Of a stretch of 8,142 nucleotides of DNA, positions 1 to 8,142 are shown one piece after another. Each line of letters opens with the position of its first letter. Positions within the stretch are counted from its first letter, which is position 1. The notes below the pieces were generated by a model. That model was not told the origin of the DNA. It did not search any database and was given only the letters and a program-made list of their open reading frames with translations. Source of the DNA: Thermoleophilaceae bacterium. Lineage in GTDB: Bacteria > Actinomycetota > Thermoleophilia > Solirubrobacterales > Thermoleophilaceae. The DNA lies in the NCBI GenBank assembly GCA_013696425.1, contig JACCYP010000130.1, forward strand, positions 1 through 8,142, written 5' to 3'. Both the position numbers and the translations under genes were made by a program.

Positions 1-741
1 GCGCTGATCGTGGCGCTCGTGTTCCGCCGCCAGCTGCGCGCCCTCTCCCCGGCGGGGCTCCGCTTCGGCCTGCTCATGGGCGCGTTCCTGACCGGCGGGT
101 ACGTGCTCCAGACCTTCGGCCTCGAGAGCACCTCGGCGTCGAACGCCGGGTTCATCACCGGGCTCGTGGTCGTGTTCACGCCGCTGATCGCGGCGGGGCT
201 GCTGCGCGAGCGGGTGCCGCCCGTCGCGTGGGCCGCCGCCGCGGTGTCGCTCCTCGGCCTGTACCTGCTCTCCGGGGCAGGCGAGTTCAACTCGGGCGAC
301 GCGCTCATGCTCGGCTGTGCGGTCGCGTTTGCGGGGCATATCCTCGTGACCGGCCGGGCGGTGGTGCACCACGACGTGGGGGCGCTCCTCGCCGTGCAGC
401 TCGGCGTGTGCGGGCTCGTATGCCTCCTGGTGGCGGCGCCCCTCGGCGACCTCGAGCTCCCCCGCGGGCAGCAGGTGTGGTCGGCCCTGCTCGTGACCTC
501 GCTGGTCGCGAGCGCGCTCGGCTTCTTCGTCCAGTCCTACGCCCAGCAGCACGCCTCGCCCACCCGCACCGCCCTGATCCTCTCGGCCGAGCCCGCCTTC
601 GCCGGCTTCTTCGGCTACCTGCTGGCCGGCGATCGCCTGAGCGCGATCTCGTGGCTCGGAGCGGGGCTGATCATGACCGCCATAGTCGCGGTCGAGCTGA
701 TCCCCCGCCTGCGGCCCCCGCGCCCTTTGCCAGAGGCATAA
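1..741 (+). CDS. EamA/DMT-family membrane transporter, 3' part (5' end outside window)
   Basis: The reading frame is open from base 1 to a TAA at 739-741, giving 246 visible residues. Drug/metabolite transporters of the EamA type usually have about 280-310 residues and ten membrane helices in two repeated halves, so roughly the first 40-60 residues lie off the left edge. The visible part is a series of hydrophobic helices. The first half ends with a TSASNAGFITGL stretch followed by VVVFTPLIAA and a charged LLRERVPP turn. The second half closes with the family-typical SAEPAFAGFFGYLLAGDRLS pattern followed by WLGAGLIMTAIVAVEL. A GTG at position 10 could be read as a start but falls inside the first visible helix, so I do not use it. 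These proteins move small metabolites or export amino acids or drugs across the inner membrane; the substrate cannot be read from sequence. It is separated from dnaK by 131 nt and is probably a distinct transcription unit. Confidence 0.88.
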   Translation, partial: ALIVALVFRRQLRALSPAGLRFGLLMGAFLTGGYVLQTFGLESTSASNAGFITGLVVVFTPLIAAGLLRERVPPVAWAAAAVSLLGLYLLSGAGEFNSGDALMLGCAVAFAGHILVTGRAVVHHDVGALLAVQLGVCGLVCLLVAAPLGDLELPRGQQVWSALLVTSLVASALGFFVQSYAQQHASPTRTALILSAEPAFAGFFGYLLAGDRLSAISWLGAGLIMTAIVAVELIPRLRPPRPLPEA

Positions 742-763
742 AACCCTCGACCACCTCCCAAAG

Positions 764-778
764 GTCCCAAAAGGGGAC
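764..778. repeat. Small hairpin downstream of the transporter gene
   Basis: GTCCC at 764-768 pairs with GGGAC at 774-778 around the five-base loop AAAAG, a 5 bp stem. It sits 22 nt after the transporter stop. No T-run follows, so as an intrinsic terminator it would be weak. It may be part of a transcription end together with the next hairpin, or part of a dispersed intergenic repeat. Confidence 0.4.
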
Positions 779-781
779 AGG

Positions 782-812
782 CCCTCCCCTTCGCCTCGCC
801 GCGGGGGGAGGG
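782..812. terminator. GC-only hairpin between transporter and dnaK, possible terminator
   Basis: CCCTCCCC at 782-789 is perfectly complementary to GGGGAGGG at 805-812, an 8 bp stem with one A:T pair and a 15-base loop. It lies 40 nt beyond the transporter stop and just upstream of the dnaK promoter, where read-through needs to be blocked. No U-tract follows (the next bases are TTGGGAGATC), so it would be an atypical actinobacterial-type terminator. The loop is long, so the fold is moderate evidence only. Confidence 0.4.
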
Positions 813-822
813 TTGGGAGATC

Positions 823-831
823 TGCTATAAC
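823..831 (+). promoter_or_regulatory. Extended -10 promoter of the dnaK operon
   Basis: TGC-TATAAC at 823-831 matches the extended -10 form TGnTATAAT with a single mismatch in the last base. The predicted start point is near position 838, giving a leader of about 35 nt before dnaK. No good -35 hexamer lies 16-18 nt upstream (that stretch is a G-run). The nearest candidate, TTGGGA at 813-818, is far too close. An extended -10 can work without a -35. The A/T-rich box stands out in very GC-rich DNA and lies in the only sizeable gap before the operon. Confidence 0.6.
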
Positions 832-833
832 CG

Positions 834-852
834 CACTTAGATTTCTTTCAAG
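834..852 (+). promoter_or_regulatory. Proposed heat-shock operator at the dnaK start site (non-canonical HAIR-like)
   Basis: The 12-mer CACTTAGATTTC at 834-845 recurs exactly at 4943-4954 in front of clpB and nowhere else that I can see in the window. Here it is followed by TTTCAAG (846-852), so CTTAGAT and TTTCAAG form an imperfect inverted pair with 3 bases between them. The known HspR operator HAIR is CTTGAGT-N7-ACTCAAG. The right arm here matches 5 of 7 bases, the left arm only 4 of 7, and the spacing is shorter. The element covers the predicted transcription start, where a repressor would block RNA polymerase. Assignment to HspR is inference from the hspR gene in the same operon and from the duplication of the element. 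Confidence 0.45.
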
Positions 853-867
853 CAGAACTTCAAGGAG
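847..867 (+). repeat. Direct repeat TTCAAGCAG / TTCAAGGAG in the dnaK leader, containing the SD
   Basis: TTCAAGCAG (847-855) and TTCAAGGAG (859-867) match at 8 of 9 bases and are offset by 12 bp, about one helical turn. The second copy contains the ribosome binding site AAGGAG (862-867), which sits 5 nt before the dnaK ATG and fixes that start. TTCAAG also resembles the right arm of a HAIR site, so the two copies may be stacked half-sites, but they are short enough to be chance. Confidence 0.4.
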
Positions 868-872
868 CAGAC

Positions 873-2786
873 ATGGGCAAGACGATAGGCATCGACCTGG
901 GCACAACCAACTCGTGCATGGCCGTGCTCGAAGGCGGCGAGCCGACCGTCGTGGAGAACGCGGAAGGCGGACGGACCACTCCGTCGGTCGTCGCATTCAC
1001 CCAGGGCGGCGAGCGCCTCGTGGGCACGGTGGCCAAGCGCCAGGCCGTGACCAACCCCGAGAACACCGTGTTCTCGGTCAAGCGGTTCATGGGCCGCAAG
1101 GAGGCCGAGGTAAAGGAAGAGGAGACGATGGTCCCGTTCGAGGTCGTGGCGGGCCCCGGCGGTGACGCGCGTGTGAAGGCGGGTGGCGATGAGTTCTCGC
1201 CCCCGGAGATCAGCGCGATGATCCTCCAGAAGCTGAAGTCCGACGCGGAGGCCTACCTCGGCGACACGGTCGACTCGGCCGTGATCACCGTCCCCGCGTA
1301 CTTCAACGACGACCAGCGCCAGGCGACGAAGGACGCCGGCAAGATCGCCGGCCTCGACGTGAAGCGCATCATCAACGAGCCGACCGCGGCAGCGCTCGCG
1401 TACGGGCTCGACAAGGAGGACACCGACCAGACGATCCTCGTCTTCGACCTCGGCGGCGGCACCTTCGACGTGTCAGTGCTCGAGATCGGCGACGGCGTGT
1501 TCGAGGTGAAGGCCACCGCGGGCGACAACCACCTCGGCGGCGACAACTTCGACAAGGCGGTCGTCGACTGGCTCGTGAAGGACTTCAAGGCGAGCCAGGG
1601 CATCGACCTGTCCGCCGACAAGATGGCCCTCCAGCGTCTCTACGAGGCGGCCGAGAAGGCCAAGGTCGAGCTCTCCACCACGCAGGAGACCCAGATCAAC
1701 CTGCCGTTCGTGACGGCCGACTCATCCGGTCCCAAGCACCTCGACACCCGCCTCACGCGCTCGAAGCTCGTGGAGCTCGTGTCGGATCTGCTCGACCGCG
1801 TGGTCGGGCCGACCAAGCGGGCGATCGAGGACTCGGGCTCCGGTAAGGACGGCATCGACCACATCGTGCTCGTCGGCGGCATGACGCGGATGCCGGCGGT
1901 GCAGGAGAAGGTCAAGGAGCTCACCGGCAAGGACCCGCACCGGGGCGTGAACCCGGACGAGGTCGTCGCCGTGGGAGCCGCGATCCAGGCGGGCGTGCTC
2001 GCCGGAGACGTGAAGGACGTGCTCCTGCTCGACGTGACCCCGCTCACCCTCGGCATCGAGACCAAGGGCGGCGTCATGACGAAGCTCATCGAGCGCAACA
2101 CCACGATCCCGACGCGCAAGTCCGAGGTGTTCTCGACGGCCGAGGACAACCAGCCCTCGGTCGAGATCCACGTGCTCCAGGGCGAGCGTGAGATGGCGAG
2201 CGGCAACAAGTCGCTCGGCAAGTTCCAGCTCACGGGCATCCCGCCGGCGCCGCGCGGCCTGCCCCAGATCGAGGTCGGCTTCGACATCGACGCCAACGGC
2301 ATCGTGAGCGTCACCGCGAAGGACCTCGGCACCGGCAAGGAGCAGAAGATCGAGATCAAGGCCGGCTCCGGGCTCTCCGACGACGAGGTCGAGCGGATGG
2401 TCAAGGACGCCGAGTCCCACGCCGAGGACGACCGCAAGCAGCGCGAGGTCGTCGAGGCGCGCAACACCGCCGAGAACGCCGCCTACCAGGCGGAGAAGCA
2501 GCTTGCGGAGCTCGGCGACTCGGTCGACGAGACCGCGAAGTCCGAGATCGAGGCGGCCATCAAGGAGGTCCGCGAGGTCCTCGAGTCAGACGACGCCGCG
2601 GCCATCAACGCCAAGGCATCCGCGCTCCAGGAGGCCTTCCACAAGGTCTCGGCGCAGATGTATGAGCAGGCCCAGGCCGACCAGGCCGCCTCCTCCCAGA
2701 ACGGCGGCGACGCCGAGGGCGAGGGCGACGCCGCTGAGGACGAGGTCGTCGACGCCGAAGTGGTCGACGGCGAGGAGGGCCGCTGA
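873..2786 (+). CDS. dnaK: Molecular chaperone DnaK (Hsp70)
   Basis: This is the ATP-dependent cytoplasmic Hsp70 chaperone, which binds exposed hydrophobic segments of unfolded proteins in a cycle driven by DnaJ and GrpE. The 637-residue product has normal length. The nucleotide-binding domain opens with the phosphate loop GIDLGTTNS (residues 6-14), followed by INEPTAAALAYG (167-178), the second phosphate loop DLGGGTFD (192-199) and the adenosine motif GGMTR (335-339). The hydrophobic interdomain linker VLLLD is at 383-387. The substrate-binding beta domain follows, then a helical lid from about residue 500, and an acidic tail containing EDEVVDAEVVDGEE, like the conserved DnaK C-terminus. The ATG at 873 is preceded by AAGGAG with 5 nt spacing. 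The stop overlaps the grpE start by one base (TGATG). In Streptomyces DnaK also acts as co-repressor of HspR, which fits its placement here. Confidence 0.99.
   Translation: MGKTIGIDLGTTNSCMAVLEGGEPTVVENAEGGRTTPSVVAFTQGGERLVGTVAKRQAVTNPENTVFSVKRFMGRKEAEVKEEETMVPFEVVAGPGGDARVKAGGDEFSPPEISAMILQKLKSDAEAYLGDTVDSAVITVPAYFNDDQRQATKDAGKIAGLDVKRIINEPTAAALAYGLDKEDTDQTILVFDLGGGTFDVSVLEIGDGVFEVKATAGDNHLGGDNFDKAVVDWLVKDFKASQGIDLSADKMALQRLYEAAEKAKVELSTTQETQINLPFVTADSSGPKHLDTRLTRSKLVELVSDLLDRVVGPTKRAIEDSGSGKDGIDHIVLVGGMTRMPAVQEKVKELTGKDPHRGVNPDEVVAVGAAIQAGVLAGDVKDVLLLDVTPLTLGIETKGGVMTKLIERNTTIPTRKSEVFSTAEDNQPSVEIHVLQGEREMASGNKSLGKFQLTGIPPAPRGLPQIEVGFDIDANGIVSVTAKDLGTGKEQKIEIKAGSGLSDDEVERMVKDAESHAEDDRKQREVVEARNTAENAAYQAEKQLAELGDSVDETAKSEIEAAIKEVREVLESDDAAAINAKASALQEAFHKVSAQMYEQAQADQAASSQNGGDAEGEGDAAEDEVVDAEVVDGEEGR
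2774..2779 (+). promoter_or_regulatory. Shine-Dalgarno of grpE inside the dnaK 3' end
   Basis: The run GAGGAGGG (2772-2779) near the end of dnaK supplies a strong ribosome binding site 6 nt before the grpE ATG at 2786. It supports that start over any later one and points to coupled dnaK-grpE translation. The same bases encode the terminal acidic residues of DnaK. Confidence 0.7.
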
Positions 2787-3385
2787 TGCCCGGGGATCCC
2801 GAGAAGACACCCACGGAGCGGCCCGACCCGGCAGAGCCGGGCGGTGACGAGGACCCCGCCGTCGAGCGGGAGATCGACGAGGCGACGGAGCGGCAGGGCG
2901 AGGACGCTGCTCCCGAGCCGGTCGAGCCCGCCGAACCGGACCCCAGCGCGCCCTCGGGCGCCGCTGGGGACGGTGCGCCGGCGGAGGACTACCTCGCACT
3001 CGCACAGCGCACGCAGGCCGACTTCGAGAACTACCGCAAGCGCGCATCGCGCGAGATCTCCGAGGCGGGCGCCCGCGCCCGCGCCGGGCTCGTCCGCGAG
3101 CTACTGCCGGTGGTCGACAACCTGGAGCGCGCGCTCGACTCCGCACCGGATGACGACCCGATGGCCGCCGGGGTGAGGCTCGTGCACTCTGATCTGCTCG
3201 GGCTCCTCCAGCGCAGCGGGATCGAGCCCTTCGCTCCCGCGGGCGAGCAGTTCGACCCGACCATGCACGAAGCGATCTCGATGCGCGAGGGCGAGACCTC
3301 CGGCCTGGTGCTCGACGTGGTCGAGAAGGGCTACAAGCTGAACGGTTCGATCCTGCGCCCCGCCCGCGTGGTGGTCGCGGCCTAG
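2786..3385 (+). CDS. grpE: Nucleotide exchange factor GrpE
   Basis: GrpE is the homodimeric cytoplasmic factor that releases ADP from DnaK and so resets the chaperone cycle; its long helices also act as a thermosensor. The product has 199 residues, usual for the family. Residues 1-66 are a disordered, acidic and proline-rich leader (for example EPVEPAEPDPSAPSG). A charged helical region with LAQRTQADFENYRKRASRE follows (about 70-90), then LLPVVDNLERALDSA (106-120). The C-terminal beta domain that contacts DnaK carries the family signature, with FDPTMHEAI at 156-164 and GYKLNGSILRPARVVV at 182-197. The start overlaps the dnaK stop by one base and has a strong upstream SD. The stop TAG is 2 nt before dnaJ, so it is cotranscribed and probably translationally coupled on both sides. 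Confidence 0.98.
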   Translation: MPGDPEKTPTERPDPAEPGGDEDPAVEREIDEATERQGEDAAPEPVEPAEPDPSAPSGAAGDGAPAEDYLALAQRTQADFENYRKRASREISEAGARARAGLVRELLPVVDNLERALDSAPDDDPMAAGVRLVHSDLLGLLQRSGIEPFAPAGEQFDPTMHEAISMREGETSGLVLDVVEKGYKLNGSILRPARVVVAA

Positions 3386-3387
3386 CG

Positions 3388-4491
3388 ATGGCCGTCAAGG
3401 ACCCATACCGGGCGCTCGGCGTCGAGAAGAAGGCCTCCCAGGAGGACATCAAGAAGGCCTACCGCAAGCTGGCCCGCCGCTGGCATCCCGATCGCAATCC
3501 CGACGACCCGAAGGCCGAGGACCGCTTCAAGGAGATCCAGGAGGCATACGACCTCGTCGGCGATCCCGAGAAACGCAAGGAGTTCGACGCTGGGGGCGGC
3601 ATCTTCGGCGGCGGGGGATTCGACCCCGGCAGCTTCCGCACCGGCGCTCCCGGCGCCGGCTTTGGCGGAATCGGCGACATCCTCTCCGACCTCTTCGGGA
3701 ACGCCGGCGGCCCGGGCGGTGCCGGCGGGCGCCCGCGTTCCGAGCGCGGCCGCGATCTCGAGACGGAGGTCCACATCTCCTTCCAGCAGGCGATGGAGGG
3801 CGCGCAGGTGCCCATCTCCGTCTCCATGTCCGCGCCCTGCCCGACCTGCCACGGCACCGGCGCGAAGCCGGGCACCAAGCCCGAGGTCTGCCCCCGCTGC
3901 GCGGGCCGCGGCGTCGAGGCCGAGTCCCAGGGCGTGTTCTCGATCTCCCAGCCCTGCCGCGAGTGCGGCGGCACAGGCACGAAGATCACCGACCCCTGCG
4001 CCACCTGCAGCGGCGCCGGCGCCACGCGCCAGGTGAAGAAGTACAAGGCGAACATCCCCGCCGGGGTACGCGACGGGAGTCGGGTGCGGCTCGCGGCCAA
4101 GGGCGAGCCCGGCCACCGCGGCGGGCCGTCCGGCGACCTCTATGTGATCACCCGCGTGACCGAGTCGCCGGTGTTCAAGCGCAAGGGCGGCCACCTCGAG
4201 GTCGAGGTGCCGATCACGATCGTGGAGGCCATCCGCGGGGGCACGATCGAGGTGCCCACGCTGACGGGCCGCAAGCGCATCCGCGTGCCGGCAGGCACCC
4301 AGCACGGCACGATCCAGCGCCTGCGCGGCGAGGGCCCGCCGAAGCTTGGCGGTGGAGCGCGCGGGGATGTCCACTACCGGCTCTCGATCGACGTGCCGAG
4401 CTCGCTCGACGCCAAGCAGCGCGAGGCGGTCGACGAGTTCGCCGAGGCCATGAACGGCGACGACCCGCGAGCGAGGCTGTTCACCTCATGA
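3388..4491 (+). CDS. dnaJ: Chaperone DnaJ (type I Hsp40)
   Basis: DnaJ delivers unfolded clients to DnaK and stimulates its ATPase. The 367-residue protein has the full type I layout. The J domain (about residues 4-68) carries the essential HPD tripeptide at 33-35. A Gly/Phe-rich linker (about 68-110, with GGGIFGGGGF and FGGIGDILSDLFG) follows. The cysteine-rich zinc domain has all four repeats intact: CPTCHGTG (151-158), CPRCAGRG (168-175), CRECGGTG (190-197) and CATCSGAG (204-211), enough to bind two zinc ions. The C-terminal substrate-binding beta domains include GDLYVITRV and the later VPAGTQHGTIQRLRGEGPP. The ATG lies 2 nt after the grpE stop with only a weak G-rich SD, so translation probably depends on coupling. 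The stop overlaps hspR in an ATGA arrangement. The gene order matches the DnaJ1 copy of actinobacterial dnaK operons; a second dnaJ beside hrcA may exist elsewhere. Confidence 0.98.
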   Translation: MAVKDPYRALGVEKKASQEDIKKAYRKLARRWHPDRNPDDPKAEDRFKEIQEAYDLVGDPEKRKEFDAGGGIFGGGGFDPGSFRTGAPGAGFGGIGDILSDLFGNAGGPGGAGGRPRSERGRDLETEVHISFQQAMEGAQVPISVSMSAPCPTCHGTGAKPGTKPEVCPRCAGRGVEAESQGVFSISQPCRECGGTGTKITDPCATCSGAGATRQVKKYKANIPAGVRDGSRVRLAAKGEPGHRGGPSGDLYVITRVTESPVFKRKGGHLEVEVPITIVEAIRGGTIEVPTLTGRKRIRVPAGTQHGTIQRLRGEGPPKLGGGARGDVHYRLSIDVPSSLDAKQREAVDEFAEAMNGDDPRARLFTS

Positions 4492-4922
4492 CCCCTGACC
4501 GTGACCGCGGCGTGTACATGATCTCCGTCGCTGCGGAGCTCGCGGGCATGCATCCGCAGACGCTGCGCATCTACGAGACGCGCGGCCTCATCACGCCGGA
4601 GCGCTCACCGAAGAACACGCGCCTCTACTCGCAGGGCGACGTCGAGCGGCTGCGCCGGATCCAGGAGCTCACCTCTCAGCTCGGCATGAACCTCGCCGGA
4701 GTCGAGCGCGTGTTCGAGCTCGAGGAGCAGATGCGCAAGATGCGCGCGCGGATGGAACGCCTCGAGCGCCAGGCGCGGCGGATGGAGCAGGAGCTGCACG
4801 CCGAGGTCGAGCGAGTGCGGCGCTCCTACAAGCGCGAGCTCGTGAAGTACGAGCCTCCCGGCCAGGCGCTGTCGGCCTCCGGGGACGGCGTGCGGATCCG
4901 GGTCAGGCGCGCAAGCGGCTAG
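4488..4922 (+). CDS. hspR: Heat-shock repressor HspR (MerR family)
   Basis: HspR is the DNA-binding repressor that holds actinobacterial dnaK-type operons down until heat titrates away its co-repressor DnaK. The product has 144 residues, typical for HspR. The N-terminal winged helix-turn-helix is highly characteristic: MISVAAELAGMHPQTLRIYE at residues 11-30, then TRGLITPERSPKNTRLYS. Unlike many MerR regulators there is no cysteine-containing effector domain. Instead residues about 77-115 form a strongly charged amphipathic helix (ELEEQMRKMRARMERLERQ), probably the dimerisation coiled coil, and the end is basic (GVRIRVRRASG). The ATG overlaps the dnaJ stop by 4 nt (ATGA), indicating translational coupling; only a weak GAGG lies upstream. 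The frame is open further upstream within dnaJ, but that part has no HspR similarity. Encoded within the operon it is expected to control, it gives direct autoregulation. Confidence 0.96.
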   Translation: MTPDRDRGVYMISVAAELAGMHPQTLRIYETRGLITPERSPKNTRLYSQGDVERLRRIQELTSQLGMNLAGVERVFELEEQMRKMRARMERLERQARRMEQELHAEVERVRRSYKRELVKYEPPGQALSASGDGVRIRVRRASG

Positions 4923-4935
4923 CGCAGTCCGACCG

Positions 4936-4954
4936 CTAAAGACACTTAGATTTC
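4936..4954 (+). promoter_or_regulatory. Candidate clpB promoter/operator, repeat of the dnaK element
   Basis: The 32 nt between hspR and clpB holds CACTTAGATTTC (4943-4954), identical over 12 bases to the element downstream of the dnaK -10 box. It is directly preceded by CTAAAGA, whose TAAAGA (4937-4942) could be a poor -10 box. CTAA (4936-4939) and TTAG (4946-4949) form a short imperfect dyad. The element ends one base before the clpB ATG, and no purine-rich ribosome binding site is present. This suggests a separate heat-shock-controlled start for clpB with a very short leader, or an operator within the operon. Both readings are inference. Confidence 0.45.
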
Positions 4955-7471
<2,517 letters not shown>

Positions 7472-7478
7472 CCGGGGC

Positions 7479-7513
7479 CCCTCCCGTTTTTCGCCCACGG
7501 AAAAGCGAGAGGG
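7479..7513. terminator. Hairpin between convergent clpB and FAD oxidase genes, likely bidirectional terminator
   Basis: Bases 7479-7492 pair with 7500-7513 around a 7-base loop (GCCCACG). Thirteen of 14 positions pair, with one C-A mismatch (7484/7508) and one G-U pair (7487/7505). It begins 7 nt after the clpB stop and ends 10 nt before the stop of the opposing gene, the expected place for a shared terminator. Neither side has a clean U-tract, since the T-run and A-run lie inside the stem, so it would act as a strong-stem terminator rather than a classical E. coli type. Confidence 0.65.
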
Positions 7514-7523
7514 CGGGCCGGCG

Positions 7524-8142
7524 CTACTGGTCGATGCCCTGCCTGAAGGCGAAGACCTCGTCGGGGTCGTACTTCCTCGCCACGCGCACGAGCCGCGACC
7601 AGTTGCCGGCGTAGTAGGCGCGCCTCCACGCCGAGAGCTGTGGGTCGATGTAGTTCTGGTAGGCCTCCCCGGAGACGAAAGGGCGCATCTGCCGGTAGGC
7701 GGTGTTCACCCTTCCGCGCGCTCCGGCCCCGTAGGCGAGGTACTGGATCGAGAAGAGCTGGTCGCGGTGCACGAACGCGGTCGCGTCCGCGCCGACCTGG
7801 TTGATCGCGCCGCCGTAGGCGTCGAGCAGCAGCGTCGCGCTGCGTGAGGCCTCGATTGCAGCGGCGCGCCCGCGCGCAGAGAGCAGATCGCCGACGTAGT
7901 CCGAGCGCGCGACGAAGGCCTCAGGTGCGAACCGCGCGCACGAGCCGACCGAGCGGCCGCTGCATGCGGCCCAGCGCTTCATCACGGCGAGGTAGTCCGC
8001 GCTGCCGATGCTGATGCTTGCCCCCGATTGCCGCAGCGGCCCGAGCAGGGCCGACAGCCCCGCGGTCGAGCCCATGTACTGACCGCTCGAAGTGGCCGTG
8101 CCGCCGGAAAGTCCCATCGTCGCGGTGAGGGCGCTCGGGGCG
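7524..8142 (-). CDS. FAD-linked oxidase with berberine-bridge-enzyme C-terminal domain, 3' part
   Basis: The minus-strand frame is open from the right edge to a TAG at 7526-7524, giving 205 visible residues; the 5' end lies outside. The C-terminus matches the BBE signature: YQNYIDPQLSAWRRAYYAGN, then LVRVARKYDPDEVFAFRQGI, the segment that closes over the substrate and flavin in berberine-bridge-like oxidases. Further upstream, WAACSGRSVGSC with FVARSDYV resembles the middle region of bacterial members, with two cysteines that might pair. The FAD-binding PCMH domain, any flavin-linking His/Cys and any export signal would lie in the missing N-terminal half (family members are about 450-500 residues), so the covalent flavin state and location cannot be judged. 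The likely reaction is oxidation of a sugar, alcohol or secondary metabolite with O2; the substrate is unknown. An ATG at 8117 is internal, because the frame continues upstream without a stop. It converges on clpB and is not part of the chaperone operon. Confidence 0.82.
   Translation of the reverse strand, partial: APSALTATMGLSGGTATSSGQYMGSTAGLSALLGPLRQSGASISIGSADYLAVMKRWAACSGRSVGSCARFAPEAFVARSDYVGDLLSARGRAAAIEASRSATLLLDAYGGAINQVGADATAFVHRDQLFSIQYLAYGAGARGRVNTAYRQMRPFVSGEAYQNYIDPQLSAWRRAYYAGNWSRLVRVARKYDPDEVFAFRQGIDQ

Noticed and set aside
813..818. TTGGGA as the -35 box for dnaK
   Set aside because: It is only 7 nt from TATAAC. Pairing it with TAGATT at 838-843 needs a 19 nt spacer and has no equivalent before clpB.
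1640..2467. Antisense frames opposite dnaK
   Set aside because: Ser/Arg/Thr-rich or Leu/Asp/His-rich translations with no domain similarity; dnaK accounts fully for the region.
3382..4374. Long minus-strand open frame (330 codons) opposite dnaJ
   Set aside because: The complementary strand encodes an unmistakable DnaJ with all motifs. The antisense product is low-complexity Ala/Gly/Leu/Arg-rich, as expected from high-GC codon bias.
3963..4487. Upstream in-frame extension of hspR inside dnaJ
   Set aside because: The extra residues are Arg/His-rich read-through of dnaJ in another frame. HspR family length and the ATGA overlap support the ATG at 4488.

Overview
This GC-rich window (roughly 70% by eye, with strong G/C preference at third codon positions) carries a complete actinobacterial heat-shock chaperone cluster, dnaK-grpE-dnaJ-hspR-clpB. 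An unrelated partial gene lies on each side. HspR is a MerR-type heat-shock repressor typical of Actinobacteria, so the host is very probably an actinobacterium. The tight placement of clpB directly behind hspR, and the absence of a canonical HAIR operator, suggest a deep-branching lineage such as Thermoleophilia/Solirubrobacterales rather than Streptomyces or Mycobacterium. That lineage call is inference; no rRNA or other phylogenetic marker is present.

Layout. Positions 1-741 (+) hold the 3' part of an EamA/DMT-family membrane transporter gene. The only sizeable gap, 742-872, contains two small hairpins, an extended -10 promoter (TGC-TATAAC), an AT-rich element that I propose as the heat-shock operator, and a strong Shine-Dalgarno sequence. 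Then come dnaK (873-2786), grpE (2786-3385), dnaJ (3388-4491), hspR (4488-4922) and clpB (4955-7471), all on +. The first four are packed with 1-4 nt overlaps or a 2 nt gap, which implies one transcript with coupled translation. A 32 nt gap separates hspR from clpB. It repeats exactly the 12-mer CACTTAGATTTC found downstream of the dnaK -10 box, and this copy ends immediately before the clpB start codon. After clpB a 14-position hairpin (7479-7513) sits between convergent genes, followed by the 3' part of a berberine-bridge-enzyme-like FAD oxidase gene on the minus strand (7524 to the right edge).

How the genes work together: DnaK (Hsp70), its J-domain co-chaperone DnaJ and its nucleotide exchange factor GrpE form the folding machine. 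ClpB, a AAA+ disaggregase, works with DnaK to pull proteins out of aggregates. HspR is expected to repress the cluster at normal temperature, with DnaK as co-repressor as described in Streptomyces, closing a feedback loop inside one operon.

I see no sign of an undescribed system here: no mobile element, CRISPR array, tRNA or rRNA, and every gene belongs to a well-known family. The points most worth a second look are in the non-coding DNA: the shared 12-mer in place of a canonical HAIR, and the lack of a ribosome binding site in front of clpB.
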